Shown here piece after piece: positions 1 through 12,050 of a DNA stretch of 64,000 nt. The DNA lies in contig NW_004454163.1 in assembly GCF_000283155.1 (NCBI RefSeq), positions 21,408,473-21,472,472 on the forward strand, in the 5' to 3' direction. This DNA is from Ceratotherium simum simum (taxonomy: Eukaryota; Chordata; Mammalia; Perissodactyla; Rhinocerotidae). The notes beneath the pieces are model-generated. The model was not told where the DNA came from. It worked only from the letters and a program-made list of their open reading frames with translations, and ran no database searches. Within the stretch, counting starts at the first letter, position 1; every line of letters starts with the position of its first letter. The position numbers and the translations under genes are program-made.

Positions 1-341
1 GCTACTGATTCTTCTAGACACCTAAGCATCTTCTGTTTGGGTTAAACTTACCTAACTCCCTTTCATTACAATATTTATCACTTACCCTTTCCATCACACT
101 TTTTATAGTATTTGAGCTAAAGTCTGAGCTCCAGGGTTATGGTATTTAGTATTTTGTAGCCCCTGAGCCTAGTGTTTGAATCATGCATATATGCTGGTAA
201 ATGTTTGGAATGAATAAACTAATCCAATAAATTAATCCAAGCACTTTTCCTTTATAACCTTCCCAAGAGCCTTCTATCCCTCATCTTCAGAAGCAAGGGT
301 TAGAGAGGTAACACCTCCAACTCTGTCTCTGTCCTCTATAG
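1..341. other. Unassigned non-coding stretch
   Basis: No supported gene or repeat. AT-rich sequence without a convincing open frame. Confidence 0.5.
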
Positions 342-660
342 GAGTGGTTCTTAAATATGGTTGCAATTAGAATCACCTGGGGTATCTTTTTGACACTCCT
401 GGTACTTAGGCTGCTCTCTACACCAATTAAATCAGAATCTCTGGGGAAAGTATCCAGAATTAGATTTTTTTTTTTTTAAATAATCACCTGGCAGGGGGAA
501 GCCTAAACAATATAAACAATACTGATGCCTGGGTCATACTACCATTAAATGCTTAAGTAATTGGCCTGGGGTGTGGCGTGGTGGCAGGGGGGTGGAGGTG
601 GGGGAGTGCAAAAGCTCCCCAGATGGTTCTAATATGCTGCCAAGTTTGAGACCAACAGCC
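342..660 (+). repeat. Two adjacent MER5-type (hAT-Charlie) fragments
   Basis: The first piece (about 342-490) starts with a degraded AGTGGTTCT end and carries the typical 'AATCACCTGGG' and 'AATCAGAATCTCTGGGG' blocks of MER5-type non-autonomous hAT elements. A second piece (about 519-660) has 'ACTGATGCCTGGGTC' and ends 'CCAAGTTTGAGACCA', which is the right end of the same family. A T-run near 467-477 and a G-rich stretch near 577-605 sit within them. Both are old and diverged. Confidence 0.65.
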
Positions 661-2394
661 CTATGAAGCAGTGGCCTCATTCTCTGGTTCACAGAACAAT
701 TCTTTAGGAACTGAAAATCCGTGGCCGTTATACCTTCAAGGCTGCATTGGAAGCAGGTGGGGAACTCTGCGATTCAGACAGTATGACCTCATTTTGCAAG
801 CTGTGGAAGTTGGTACTAATTACATTTGTCTGATGCAAAAATATCAATTATATACCTGCCCCAAGTTTTTTCCTCTCACACACTGTATCGTAACCCTGGT
901 TATAGTTCTCCCGGATTCATAGGTTGGTAAATATGAAGTGGGTCACAGATGCTAAAGGATGGCAGCTGGGAAGCTGCTGAGAGAAGCAGCCCACACCCTT
1001 CTTCGTGGCATTGTCCTCGGTACTGACTTTGGTAAGGAAAGCAGTGCCTCTACATCTTGTTGCTTTCTCTGTTTTGACTTTAGGAATTAATGGTGTTTCT
1101 TTGCTTAGCTTACAGCAATTAATCGTGTTACACCAATGGGGGGAAATTAATGCTATTGCATTGTTATGAAACACAAAGGAAGGAAAAGAAATATTTAGGT
1201 TAGTAATCAAGGACATATCTTCTGATGAGTTTGACTTGCCCCTTTTTAGCTAGTTTTATGCATGGCTGCTTCCCAAGACTGCTCAGTGGGTTCCAGCTGA
1301 CAGAAAACAACCAAAAATTATGACTACTTTACTGAGGCATGGCAGAGCTGCAAACCAGGCAGAACGTAACAGTGAAACAAACCCATTCGGGGATTTCTTT
1401 GTTTTCACCATTCAGTCTGGGCATCCCTTTGGATTTGGCTCTTGATCATTTTAGAATTTGTCCCTTTGTACCTAAAACTACTCTTGTAACTCAGCTACTA
1501 TGGTTTTACTATTTGGTCTCTCCCTAATTTTTGTCCCTTCTGGACTCAACCTTGATCTGTCTCAGGTACTTGGTTTTGCAACATCCAAAGCCTTCACCCT
1601 TGATGCTATTAGGCAAACACTTACAAAGCAACATCATAACATAATCCCTTAAGAATACAGTATCTCTGTTTCAAATAACTAGAATATATACTTTTTGCCT
1701 GTTCCTTACTCTGCTTCTTCTGACAGCCCACCCAAATGATAGTCTTTTTGAACTGGAGTTCTATCAGTCAAATCTCAGTGGCCTAACCAAACAAATGTTC
1801 GCTTCATACTCATGGTCCATGTTGATTGTTGGCTGGCTGGGGGCTGTGCTCTACTTTATCTGCTCCTGGATCCAGGGCAATGGAGCAGCCACTGTCTACA
1901 ATATTGCTAGTAGCTGTGGCAAAGGGGAAAATAATGTAGAAATTTATGGGCCAGCTCTGTCGTCACTTGTCACATTTCATTGGCTACAGCATGTTGTAAG
2001 ATCCTGCCTAATTCAAGAAGGCAGAGTCATGTAACCACATTTCTGCCCAGAAGGAGAAATGGGGATATTTGGGGAATACACAGGAAATCCTGTTTGAGTA
2101 TTATCATAACAGTTGACTCAGAAGAATTGAGTGAACTCAATTCTCTCACTGAGAATTACACATGAAGAATAGCCAAAAGGAGAAAGACACATTTCTGAAA
2201 GCAGCACTCTAAGATGAGAGACCATCAAGCATCCCCAAAGATAACCTTAGGTGAGTGTGCAGGTGGCCTTGGGGATAGAGACCTAAATACTTAAGGCCCA
2301 CGTTAGGAATCTATCTACAAAATTAACACTTAAATTTAGAACCAAAGAATAATACTACCAGATGCAATAAAAAAGACAACTTTGAAAGCCTCAT
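661..2394. other. Unassigned non-coding stretch
   Basis: Contains several open frames of 60-100 codons, none with a recognisable domain or splice context. The part near 1740-2080 reads like an old mid-repetitive element, but I cannot name its family. Confidence 0.4.
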
Positions 2395-2530
2395 ATGATA
2401 CATGAAGTAATTGGACCCAGAGAGGGGAAGGGTTTTTTCCCCTCAGTATCACACAATAAGGAAGAGGCAGAACTGAAAATAAACCCAGTTCTGATTCTGG
2501 GTCCAGTGATCTTTGTGTCATGTAATATTA
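2395..2530 (-). repeat. MIR-like SINE fragment
   Basis: Contains the reverse-oriented MIR core pattern 'CCCAGAGAGGGGAAGGG ... TCACACAATAAGGAAGAGGCAGAACTGAAA'-type spacing, followed by 'CCCAGTTCTGATTCTGG'. Old and truncated. The family call rests on word order, not an alignment. Confidence 0.45.
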
Positions 2531-3699
2531 TTTGTCTTAATTTATTGATCCTAAGGAAAGTTTGAAAAAGTAGGTTCTCCTCTTTTCCCACTATAATAGC
2601 TGTGGACTTGGAATTTGTGAACCTTGAACAGATTTGCTTCCACATGTTCTTTCTAACTCTGCTGCTTGGCTGAGGATACTATCCAATTTCTAATATGATT
2701 TAGAATTCATTGCTTATGGCTTCTAAATGTTAATTTGTGGTGTAGATTTTTTCCTCAGTTTTGTTTAATGGGTGAGTTAGGTTTGATCAACATTCTATTA
2801 ATGTCTTGTAAAAATATAGGTTTAGAGTACATAATCCGGCAGCTTGCGGGAAAATTATTTTCAGGGGAAATGAATTCGCCCCAATCAGAAGATAGGATTA
2901 GTCAGGCTTGACCTGCTAAATTGAATCAAACGGTTATATAGCATCTGATGTTCCCAGCATTGACCTTTTTAATGAGAAATAGGTCTAAAAGATCTGTTTT
3001 ACTCCTCCGTAAAATACTTTATGAATTTGAACAGAGCTTTCCATCATTTAGATACATATCAGGATCTGGAGATGGGTTAGGCTGAGACCAAGTAAAATTA
3101 GCTTTTGATGGCCTGGCCAGGTGGAACATGTCTAATTTGTTATCTTGCTGACTCTCTTTCTTTCCTAAGCCAAAAGGCTCAAAAGACCAGACACTAGTGA
3201 ATACCTTTATAAAGAGAAGAATTAAGACCAAAGAAATCCAGCAGAAGGTCTTTGGAAAGTTCTCATAAAGTATGCAGTCTCTCCTGCTGGGGGGGAACAA
3301 AGCATCTGGGCGTCTTTGCTTTCCTGTCACATCCACAACTCCTGTCCTTAAATGCAGCTTCGGGCCCTGACAACTGGAGTTGACTAGTTAAGTGGGTCTT
3401 AAGTTCCATCTTTAAAATCACCCAGCTGTTCTCTTTTCTCAAAAATAAAACCAACCCAGCTGGTAGGTGGGAGTTTCCTACTGTGACCCAGAAGCTGAGG
3501 TCTGGAGACAGGTGTGGAGGAGAAGAGGGAGCAGAGAGGGGGAAGCAGGGGCTGCATCTCCCAGAATTCACCTTCTCCTGGTCTACTGAAGCACTGTGGG
3601 TGGGGCTACCCATGGAGAGGGGGCTGAGTGGTTACTTGGAAAAGAGGGTTATTTTTGCTGTGCTCTGTAGATGGGTGAGAATGGAGGGACAAAGTACAA
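2531..3699. other. Unassigned non-coding stretch
   Basis: Holds minus-strand open frames of 105 and 116 codons (3019-3336, 3263-3613) that overlap in different frames and show no known domain. They are probably chance frames. Confidence 0.4.
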
Positions 3700-3860
3700 T
3701 AGGATCATTGAATGTTAGAGCTGGAAGAGGTCTTACAAACGGAGTCAAATCATTTTAGAGTTGATGAAGCTGGGGTCCAGAGGTGGACATGCTTGGCCCA
3801 TGGACACATAAGTAATCGGACTCCAGTTATTCTAACTCCACTGAGAGTGCTCCTTTGTCT
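3700..3860. repeat. Possible MIR3-type or related ancient SINE fragment
   Basis: The run 'ATGTTAGAGCTGGAAGAGG' followed by 'GATGAAGCTGGGGTCCAGAGG' and 'CGGACTCCAGTTATTC' follows the order of a common ancient mammalian interspersed repeat. The copy is short and diverged, so the family is uncertain. Confidence 0.4.
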
Positions 3861-4664
3861 TATAACTCCCAAGATAGCATGGGACAGATGCATGTGATCT
3901 AGACCCTGCAATATCATTGGGGAGATGGTATAATAATATAAACAATATATACTAATGTTTATAAGCACCAAAGTCCTTATCTGTAATACTACTGAACATG
4001 CTGAATTCAATACCTGGACAAGTTACTTAACCTGTTTCTTCCGTGCCACTTCTGTAAGATATTAAATACACACACACACAAATATAGGTAGCAAACAATA
4101 CAATTAAATATAAAGATTTAATATTTAGAGAACCCACGCTCTGGCTCCGGATAGGGGAGAGGGAAGGACTACGATGTGATCTTATCCTTTCCCCAACATG
4201 GCTGCACCCAGATCAGGGGCACAACACCGAGGTTCTACTGAGGCATTTATGTTCTCCTTCCTCTCCCTCAAAACAGGGTCCTTCCCTGACCATCCATCTT
4301 GGAAGTCTTTTATCTCAAATGTAGTCCCAATGTATTCCCTTGGAATGTACCCCCATGCTGCCTTTACCCAAGACCTTGATAAAGAAGTGTATTTCTCTCA
4401 TGCTTTGAACCATCCAAGGTGACAACACAATGACTCGAACAGAGTGGTCAGTGTTGAAGTTGAGGGCTAGAGAAGAGGTGGATGTTCCACCTTATCCTCC
4501 CCAGTCCAAGGTGACAAGTGATTTGGCAGGTACGTTCATGGTCTAAGCCAAAAAATGAGACAAATGACAGTAACTGAGGACTGCATCTTGAGCACTCTGA
4601 TAATTCTTTGAGAACTCCTGCATAGAGTCAGTGAGTTCCCCTGTCTATATATGAACATCACGCA
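3861..4664. other. Unassigned non-coding stretch with a short CA run
   Basis: A CA dinucleotide run lies at about 4068-4081. Nothing else recognised. The 74-codon frame at 4198-4422 has no visible domain. Confidence 0.4.
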
Positions 4665-4905
4665 GACTGGTCCAGACTAGAGCCATGAAACCTGGGTTTT
4701 ATTCCTTGCTCTGCCACAGCTGTGAGATCTTGGGTGAGAATTTACATCTCTAACTCCCAGTTTCCTCATCTTTAAAAGCGAGACAAATTTTTTTCTCTGT
4801 GTGACCTACAAGGTTGTTAAGGGGATGTAATGAAATAATGTATGTGATAGCACTAACCTATAAAGAATAACACACCTGAAATATCTATTACTATGAATGC
4901 TGGTG
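4665..4905 (+). repeat. MIR SINE
   Basis: Sense-orientation MIR order is visible: 'CTTGCTCTGCCACAGCTGTG', then 'CAGTTTCCTCATCTTTAAAA', then 'AAGGTTGTTAAGGGGATGTA', then an AT-rich tail ending near 'ATATCTATTACTATGAATG'. Confidence 0.65.
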
Positions 4906-6074
4906 AACGAGGGCAAGGCTCACTCACGGGTTAAAATACAGATGCTGAATGGGAGAGTTAAGAGAGTAAGCCTTATTGTAACTTGGTAGTTATTTTTCCC
5001 AGGTCCATTTTTAGGTGGGGTTCACTACTAGAGCCTAAAGTGTGGGCGGGGGAAGAAACCAGATGAAAAGGGTATTGAGAACTCCTTTTCTCTTCTTTAC
5101 CCCTCATTCCCTTACTTCCCCTCTTCTACTCATTCCTCCCGACCTCTGTCTCCTAACCTTCCCTTCCTACGGAGGTTGTGATTTCCTTCAACATTGGTCA
5201 TTGCCAGTGTCAAGTTGCCTAGCAGGGCTGGAAAGTAGACCTCGGATGAGTGTACACCTGTCTCCCCATGCACTTGCTAGGGGAGAGCTGCTCATCATTG
5301 GGCGGAGGGGCAGAATGTAATTAACCTCCTACCCCGTGCTTAGGAGTCGAATCTCCTCTCTGTGTCTTGTACACACTGCCCTCCTCTGATCCCAGCAGAT
5401 GAACTGGGGCCACAAGCCGGCTATGCATTTAGAGGACCAGTTGGCCCAAGCCTGCATTTGCCTGGATGCTGTGACAGTGAATGTGTGTCTGAACTTCCCT
5501 TTCTCACGGAGGACTTGACGTATGCATGGATTTTCTGGCCAGGGTGTCTTCTGACCAAAGCCATCAAAAAATGCCAAAGTCTAAAAAGGCTATTTTGGGG
5601 ACTTTGCCAGTAACTCCTGGCCTCAGGTCACATAAGAGGTGGCAGAGAACTGTTGAAGTTGAATTCAGAGGCATCTACTTTCCTGGCATTTGAAGAAGGG
5701 ATACATACACAACTCTTCCCAGGGAGAGGCATCGTGGCTGGTCATGGCGTTTTGCTGAAGAGCAGCTGCAAGTGCAGCTGGGCTCTGCAGGACCCTGCGG
5801 AGGAGCTATCTTTAGGTGTGTTCTCAGGCAGAGGGAACCACAGGAGAGCGTCTTTGACTTCTGCTTCTGGCAGGCAGACTCTGACTGTAGTCAGATGGGC
5901 CTCAGTTGTGCAGCCTTCTTCCCTCCCAAACTTGAACTTCTATTACAGTTCAGTTATGCCTGAGATCACCTATTCGAACCAAATCAAACCCATAAACAAA
6001 ACAAAACAGAGAAAAAGCAAACAGCAGCCAAAATCTAACTTTGTATTTCAACCTAGAGGTTTCAGGCTGTTGCT
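4906..6074. other. Unassigned non-coding stretch
   Basis: Includes a pyrimidine-rich section (5085-5165). It also holds a 152-codon plus-strand frame (5653-6111) that is low in recognisable sequence signal, ends inside an L2-like fragment and has no domain. I do not call it a gene. Confidence 0.4.
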
Positions 6075-6200
6075 TTATTCATTAGTGCATTTATTCTTTA
6101 TCTATCCATGATATATTTGAGTGCTAAGATGTGCTAGGTACAGCATAAATAAACCCATACCCCTACCCCTAGTCTCACAAAGAGTACATCACAGGGGGAA
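6075..6200 (-). repeat. L2 LINE 3'-end fragment
   Basis: Reverse L2 tail words occur in order: 'TTCATTAGTGCATTTATT', 'TGAGTGCTAAGATGTGCTAGG', then the expected position of 'CTCACAAAGAGTACATCACAG'. Diverged. Confidence 0.45.
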
Positions 6201-7920
6201 GCTCATACCTGGTACCATGGACACCCAAACGAGAATCCATACCTCAGCATCTCAGGCAAAGTCACTCTGATTTGGGGCCTGGGGTCAGTTGTAGGAAGCA
6301 CATATGAAATATTATGTATTCCACTCAAATCTTATGGTTAAAAGCTTTCTTACTTGGAAGGAGGATCTCTGAATCCACTTTAATAAATGGATAACTACTG
6401 GTAACTAGTTCATCTAGGTATAGTGAATGCTACAGGAATGAAAATCCTGGGGCCTTGACAACCCACTCCCACTTTTCTGAGTATGGGTTTCGTACCTTTC
6501 AACTGAAGGGGTAGGATTTAAGTAACTGGGGGCTATTTTCAGTGGAAAAGCTTCATGGGGGGAGAGAAGTGTGGCATTTGGCCCCAGCTATAGCAAAGCA
6601 GGAGGCAAATGTGTGTATCTGGGTTTGCACATCAAGCAGAAAGCAGATGGCCCTGAGGAGTCCTGTACAATGATGCTCTGAGCTGGTTACAAACCTGATT
6701 ACGAAGAGTCAACCACTCTGCCTATGAGGATGGCTCCTGTGGCTTTGATTCCCCAGCCTCAGTGTTGGTCTGGGCAGAAGCACCTGTGAATCATCTATCA
6801 CTCAGGGAAAGTTTGCTAAAGTCATCTGCCTTGTGGGGCAGTCTGGTCACATACATTTCCCTGAACTCTAAAGGCTTCAGCAATTTAGAGGCAAATCAAG
6901 CTGTTTCAAGCTTTAGAACAGAAAAGGTGAGCTAAGATAAAGAAGTTTCTGAAGACTTTGGGGCAGTGGTCATCGGCCACTACCTATCATGAGAGAGATA
7001 TTTTCTTCTTCCTTTTGCCCATGTTCTAGCCATGGGAGCAGCATCCCTGTGCTCTGCATTGCCCACTGGGGGATCCACGGGAATAATGAGCTTCCCAGGC
7101 TCTGCTCTGTACCAGACTGAAGACGTGTGAAGCCCTGGTGATGGTCAACTTTCTACAGATTCTCAAATCCTGGACTACCACAAGTGCCTCTGAGAGCAGC
7201 ACGTTGGGTATGGTGAACCATGTACTTCTTGTCCAGCATTTTACACAGTGAAATAGGATTCAAGTGACAATCAGGGCAATATTACATATGAAAAATAGTC
7301 ACAGGGTAGGGAAGAGAGGAGAAACACTTCTCTTTTGCGTTGGAAAGCAGAAAGAAGCTGATTATTAGTATGTGCATGGGCTTCACATGGTTGAGCTCAC
7401 TGAGTAAAGAACTACCCATGCTGCCAGCCCCAGGGCAGTCGGCCAGTTGGCTGAATCCTGGGGGTGGAGGTTTTGCTGGCTACAGACATCCCATCTGCCC
7501 TCTGGAGAAATTTCAGCAGCATCACTTGTAAGTTATGCTTAATAGGATATGGCAAGAAAGGATTTCTGCTAGTCAGAGCCTTGGCTGCAGTCAGGCGCCA
7601 CAGCCTAAGGCCGTGCCTCTCACTACACACAACTCTGCAAAGCTGTTGCTCTGAGAAGTAACAGCAGAAACCCAAATGACTGCTCAGTGTGATCCCACGT
7701 GTGGGGACTAGAAGCAGAAGATCGTTTAAAGATCTATGAACAGTGATGTGACTGCATGCTGTCCTGCTGCACAACTCCGACAGCAGCTAGCCTAGCCTCA
7801 CCCTAGAGCAAGCGGGAATGAGATGTTCTTTTTGAGTGAAGAGGTAAGGCCTTGGTTAGAGTCAACATCATTAGGTGCCATGTCCAGCATCTGACTTTGC
7901 TGTCCACTCTCATAGGTATT
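6201..7920. other. Unassigned non-coding stretch
   Basis: No gene supported. Overlapping short frames on both strands at 7340-7774 have no domains. Part of 6960-7250 resembles an old interspersed repeat, but I cannot assign it. Confidence 0.4.
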
Positions 7921-8035
7921 TTCAATTCCAGAAACATTTATTTAGGACCAACTATGTCCTAAGAACTGGGCTGGTGTGAGGAACAGGACATAATCTCTGA
8001 CAACAGGAGCCTATAATCCATCACTTCTCTGCTTC
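7921..8035 (-). repeat. L2 LINE 3'-end fragment
   Basis: 'AACATTTATTTAGGACCAACTATGTCC'-type order followed by 'AAGAACTGGGCTGGTGTGAGG' matches the reverse L2 tail, where the usual wording is a variant of TTATTGAGCACCTACTATGTG. Confidence 0.5.
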
Positions 8036-8202
8036 TACCTTAAAAAGGCCATAATCTGAGGGTGCTGTTTGTCCTAGAAAGGTGTTCATGGCAGTTTCCT
8101 CACCGGGAAATCTAAGGTAATCTCAGTGCTGATATAAGCTCTTTCTTCTCTTGCCTATTTTTTTCTACCCAACCAGTTTCTGTGATTTTTTTTTTTTTTT
8201 TT

Positions 8203-8450
8203 TTGGGAAAAAAATTCCCCCTGGGCTAAAATCTTTTTCCTTTTTTTCTCTTTTTTTTTTTTTTTTTTTGCTTGAGGAAGTTTAGCCCTGAGATAACATC
8301 TGTGCCAATCTTCCTCTGCTTTGTATGTGGGTCGCTGCCACAGCATGGCTGAGGAGTGGGGTAGGTCTGTGCCCGGGATCCAAACCTGCAAACCTGGGCC
8401 ACGGAAGCAGAGCACGCCAAACTTAACCACTATGCCATGGGGCTGGCCCA
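8203..8450 (-). repeat. ERE SINE (tRNA-derived, perissodactyl)
   Basis: In reverse orientation it reads T-rich tail, 'GAGGAAGTTTAGCCCTGAG', 'CAATCTTCCTCTGCTTTG', 'CCCGGGATCCAAACCTGC' (B-box region) and 'CATGGGGCTGGCCCA' (head end). A second, degraded copy of the tail-side unit (8203-8235, 'CCCCCTGGGCTAAAATC') precedes a T21-type run, the doubled arrangement common in ERE. TGA followed by a long T-run flanks both sides (from 8183 and from 8451), which is the likely target duplication. Short minus-strand frames here are repeat-derived and rich in lysine from the poly-T. Confidence 0.9.
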
Positions 8451-8468
8451 TGATTTTTTTTTTTTTTT

Positions 8469-9054
8469 AATGGCCCAATTGGAATTTTGACCACAAAGCT
8501 TGCCTTGAATCTTAGTATTTATATCCTGATTCATGTCGGTTTACTTGTTTTCATTGCTGTTCTTAAAATTTTACTTAGATCATTATTCCAAATAATAAAG
8601 GTAAAAAGTATTCCTGACAGACAGGAACATGGAATGGACACATGTGCTATCAAATATTAATGTTTATCATATTTGCTTCAGTTAATTTCTAAAAGATATT
8701 AAACATTACAGAGTTGAGCCGCTCTGCATCTCCCTAAATTTTGAACTGCTGCTTGCCTTGAAAACTGACCTGTAATTTATAGAGGAAGAGTGCAGTGGCC
8801 CTTTCCCTCCTGGATGGGGAGGCAAGAAGCCTTATTTGGCTAATCTGGAGGTTCTTCATTCTGTTGTTAGGGAATTTCTCCCTTGGCTTGCTGTCCTTTA
8901 ATGGGCATGCTTTGAGAGGAACAAAGAGGAGAATTTCACTTCTTTAAGAAAAAAGAACACATTTTTGTAATAATGTTTCACTTCAAATAAGGTGACTCAA
9001 GAGGGCAAATTAGTAGTTGAAAGGCCAGTGTTTAGCTACTTTTAATAAAAATTA
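8469..9054. other. Unassigned non-coding stretch
   Basis: AT-rich sequence with nothing recognised. Confidence 0.45.
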
Positions 9055-9285
9055 GCTGATATTTATCGAGCACTGAGTATGTGCTAGTCCCTATAGAGTT
9101 TAATATGCAATCTCTCATTTAATCTTCACAGTGGCTTTTTCAGAGAGGTGTAGTATTAACCCCATTTTACAGGTGAAGAAACTAGGGGGTACAGATGTTA
9201 TTTGCACAAAGCTCCACAATTAGGAAGCAGTGGGCTGGGATTCAATCCAGGCAGTCTGCCAACAGAAACTACACTGTTAACTAGA
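9055..9285 (-). repeat. MIR SINE
   Basis: A fairly complete reverse MIR: 'ATTTATCGAGCACTGAGTAT', 'CTCTCATTTAATCTTCACAG', 'CCCCATTTTACAGGTGAAGA', then 'GGGATTCAATCCAGGCAGTC'. Confidence 0.8.
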
Positions 9286-9418
9286 GATTTCTGTGAGTCC
9301 CTGAATGGAGGCATAAAGGCAATTCTCTACAGAATGGTGTGAATTGATGGGCTCAGTGAAGGTAACCTGCCCATAAATTTCTCCCTTCTTCAAGTGTCAT
9401 GATGGCTCAAATCCCACT

Positions 9419-9790
9419 ATAGTGGTTTTCTAGGGCTCCCATAACAAATAACCACAATCTTGGTGGCTTAAAACAAAGCACATTTATTCTTCCATAGTTC
9501 TAGAGGATAGAAGTTCAAAATTAAGATGTCAGCAGGGCCATACTTCCTCTGAAGGCTCTAAGGACTTCCTTGCCTCTTCCACCTTCTGATGACCCCTGGT
9601 GTCCTTTGACATGTCACAGCATAGCTCATTCTCTACCTCTATCTTCACATGACCTTCTCTGTCTCCTCTCCTCTTCTTATAATGACACCCTAAATCTAGG
9701 ATGATTATACATCAAGATCCTTAACTAATTGCCTCTGCAAGGACCCTATTTCCAAATAAGATCACAGGACACTACACTTGCCATTTAAGA
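9419..9790 (-). repeat. MLT1-type LTR (ERVL-MaLR), partial
   Basis: Reverse-oriented MaLR LTR. It has 'TTTTCTAGGGCTCCCATAAC', 'GTGGCTTAAAACAAAGCACA' and 'TTAACTAATTGCCTCTGCAA', then 'CTATTTCCAAATAAGATCAC'. It breaks off before the far end of the LTR ('AATTTGGGGGGGACAC' region) and shows no internal retroviral sequence. Confidence 0.75.
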
Positions 9791-11003
9791 TTTATTCTTT
9801 TGGATTTAGAATTGGTCTGTCCAGATTCCTCTTTTAGGAATTAAAGTCTCCTAGGAAAGACTGTTTGTGGCTATGTTTTGGGGTTCTATTTTCTGGGACT
9901 ATGGCAACCCATGAGTCTTGGAAGAAGACAGGAAGTGAAAATGAGACAGAGAAAGGGCAGATAGGAGGGAAGGAATTGAATACAAATTTCAATTAATTTG
10001 TGGTTTGGATGAAGGTTTTGCTGAGAGTATATTCTCCTGAGAAGCTTTCACAGAAGGGGGTAGAAGAGGCAGTCAACCACCCAGTGAAAAACTCCACCTA
10101 CCAGTTTGCTAACATGAGCTCTAAGTTGCACTGGGGCCTGCATAATTTTTTGAAATGGTATTCAGAAGTACAGATTGTAAATCTCACTTGCAACAACAAC
10201 AACAAAAATTCTAATTGCATAGAAAGCACCAGCCACCAGCGAAGCATTTCATAATCATCAAGTCCAATGCCCCCTCATTTTATGGCACGTATAAATTGTC
10301 GCTCAGTTACTTTTAAACCCCAAAATGTCAATTTTGCGGAATCCATGTGGCCCTCTCTGTGAATATTTTTTTGGAAAAGTACTGCTGAATGACTAAGAAA
10401 GGATAGTACTGACCATGAGACTAAAAGCATTTCCCACAGAGATCTCAGTGACTATAGGCCAATCTTTCATGTCTCATTGCCTCAGTCTCTCCATGAACCA
10501 ATTTGCTTCCCAGGGATTCTGTGAGTATTATAGACACACATTAGACAAAAGCAGGCAACCTCAGTGCCAAGAACATGTGGAGGGCTGTGTGTGTAATTGT
10601 GTGCTTCTAAGTGCATATGTGTGCAGTGGTAGGAGATGTTACCTTCTTTCTAAATAGGCAGGGTTTTGTAAATCTCTGAGAAGAAGGCCTTGTGTGCCAA
10701 AGTAATCCCAATGCCCTCATCCTCATATTATATAAGAAGAGGCTCCGGAGCTAGCACTTAAAAGTGTTAAACTGGAAAAAGCACTGCACTAAGTTTGCAA
10801 CTGATATGAGTGCCTCGATTTTAAATTGAAGATGATGCACAGAGTTAAATGACTTGCCCAAGGTCAACGATTGCATTATGCACCTTATATTAGGATGAAA
10901 AGACTTGTATTATAACATTCACTCATCTAGCATTCATTCTAGTGTTCAAAATAAGTCCAAAAGTCAATCACTTCCCACCATCTCTGCCACTACTGGCCTG
11001 TCT
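9791..11003. other. Unassigned non-coding stretch
   Basis: Two plus-strand frames of 84 and 80 codons (10000-10254, 10415-10657) have no recognised domain. A short stretch near 10830-10870 ('GATGATGCACAGAGTTAAAT') resembles a MIR remnant. Confidence 0.4.
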
Positions 11004-11016
11004 CAAGACAACATTC
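11004..11016. repeat. Left target-site duplication of ERE
   Basis: CAAGACAACATTC is repeated exactly at 11242-11254 on the other side of the SINE. Confidence 0.85.
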
Positions 11017-11241
11017 TTCTTTTTTTTTTTTTTAAAGATTTTATTTATTTATTTATTTATTTTCCCCCCAATGCCCCAGTAGATGGTTGTATGTCGTAGT
11101 TGCACATCCTTCTAGTTGCTGTATGTGGGACGCGGCCTCAGCATGGCCGGAGAAGCAGTGCGTCGGTGCGTGCCCGGGATCCGAACCCGGGCCCCCAGCA
11201 GCAGAGCACGCACACTTAACTGCTAAGCCACGGGGCCGGCC
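11017..11241 (-). repeat. Young ERE SINE, near-consensus subfamily
   Basis: Reverse-oriented: T-run, 'AAAGATTTTATTTATTTATT', 'GTAGATGGTTGTATGTCGTA', 'GGGACGCGGCCTCAGCATGG', 'CCCGGGATCCGAACCCGGGC' and 'AGCCACGGGGCCGGCCC'. It retains many CpGs and the intact B box, unlike the other copies here, which points to a recent insertion. Its tail side differs from the 'GAGGAAGATTGGCCCTGAG' type, so it belongs to a different ERE subfamily. It is flanked by an exact 13-bp target duplication. Confidence 0.93.
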
Positions 11242-11339
11242 CAAGACAACATTCATCTTGCCTGTGTTTTTGCAGTTGCCTCCTAGCAGTTCTCGCTTTT
11301 TCTACCCTTGTTCATCCTCCAGCCTCTAATCTACATAGC

Positions 11340-11910
11340 AATCTAAGGTAGCCTTTTAAACTGTTAGGTCATGGATTTCTATGCTCAGAGCCTTCAATGG
11401 CTTTTCACTTCACCCAGAGCAAAATGGTCTGCAATGCCCTACACAGTTTGATCTACTCTCCTACCTTTCTCTGCCTTATTTACTCTAGTCTAGCCATACT
11501 CACCTCCTTTCCATTCTTTGAAAATGCCAAAAATGCCCTCATCTCAGGGCCTTTGCACTTACTATTCCCTCTGCCTTTATTGCTCTTTTTTTAGATAGCC
11601 TCAAGTCTTGCTCTACCATTTCCTAAAGGTCTCAGATCTTTCTTTACCACCCTGTATAAAATGGCACCCCACATACCATTAGTCCTCGTCCTCCTTACCC
11701 TGAATCATTATTATCTACAGCATTTATCCCTTCAGGACACAATATTTATTTGTTTTTTTTCATTGCTTATCTCTCTCCACAAGAATATAAGCTTCATGAG
11801 GAAGAGCCTAGGACTGTTTTTCCACCTCTGTATCCCCAGTGCCTAGAAAAGTGCCTACCATGTAATGGGAATTTAATAACCCATTAGCTAATTGAATGAC
11901 CCCCATTTCT
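11340..11910 (+). repeat. L2 LINE 3' end
   Basis: A long sense L2 tail. It has 'TTCAATGGCTTTTCACTTCA', 'CTCAGGGCCTTTGCACTTAC', 'CACAAGAATATAAGCTTCAT', 'CCCCAGTGCCTAGAAAAGTG' and a terminal 'GGGAATTTAATAACC' in place of the usual CTCAATAAATA. The short frames here (11397-11846) come from the repeat. Confidence 0.8.
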
Positions 11911-11924
11911 TTGTATCTATGGGA

Positions 11925-12050
11925 AATAATAGTAATGCCTCTGCCTTGCTTTCCTTAGGGTTCTGTGGGGGGTCGTATGAGATCCTAGAAGGGAAAGTGC
12001 TGCATAAACTATAAAGTACTGTAGACAAATGTGAGATGTGTTATTACCTC
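11925..12050 (+). repeat. MIR-family 3' fragment
   Basis: 'GGGTTCTGTGGGGGGTCGTA', 'TGAGATCCTAGAAGGGAAAG' and 'TAAACTATAAAGTACTGTAG' follow the 3' half of a MIR-type SINE. Confidence 0.6.

Noticed and set aside
3019..3613. Overlapping 105- and 116-codon minus-strand frames
   Set aside because: They overlap in different frames, neither has a recognisable domain, and there is no sign of coding constraint.
5653..6111. 152-codon plus-strand open frame as a gene or exon
   Set aside because: No domain. The C-terminal third is low-complexity lysine/glutamine-rich and runs into an L2-like fragment. No supporting splice signals could be established.
11053..11329. Open frames on both strands at 11.1-11.3 kb
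   Set aside because: They are translations of the young, GC-rich ERE SINE.
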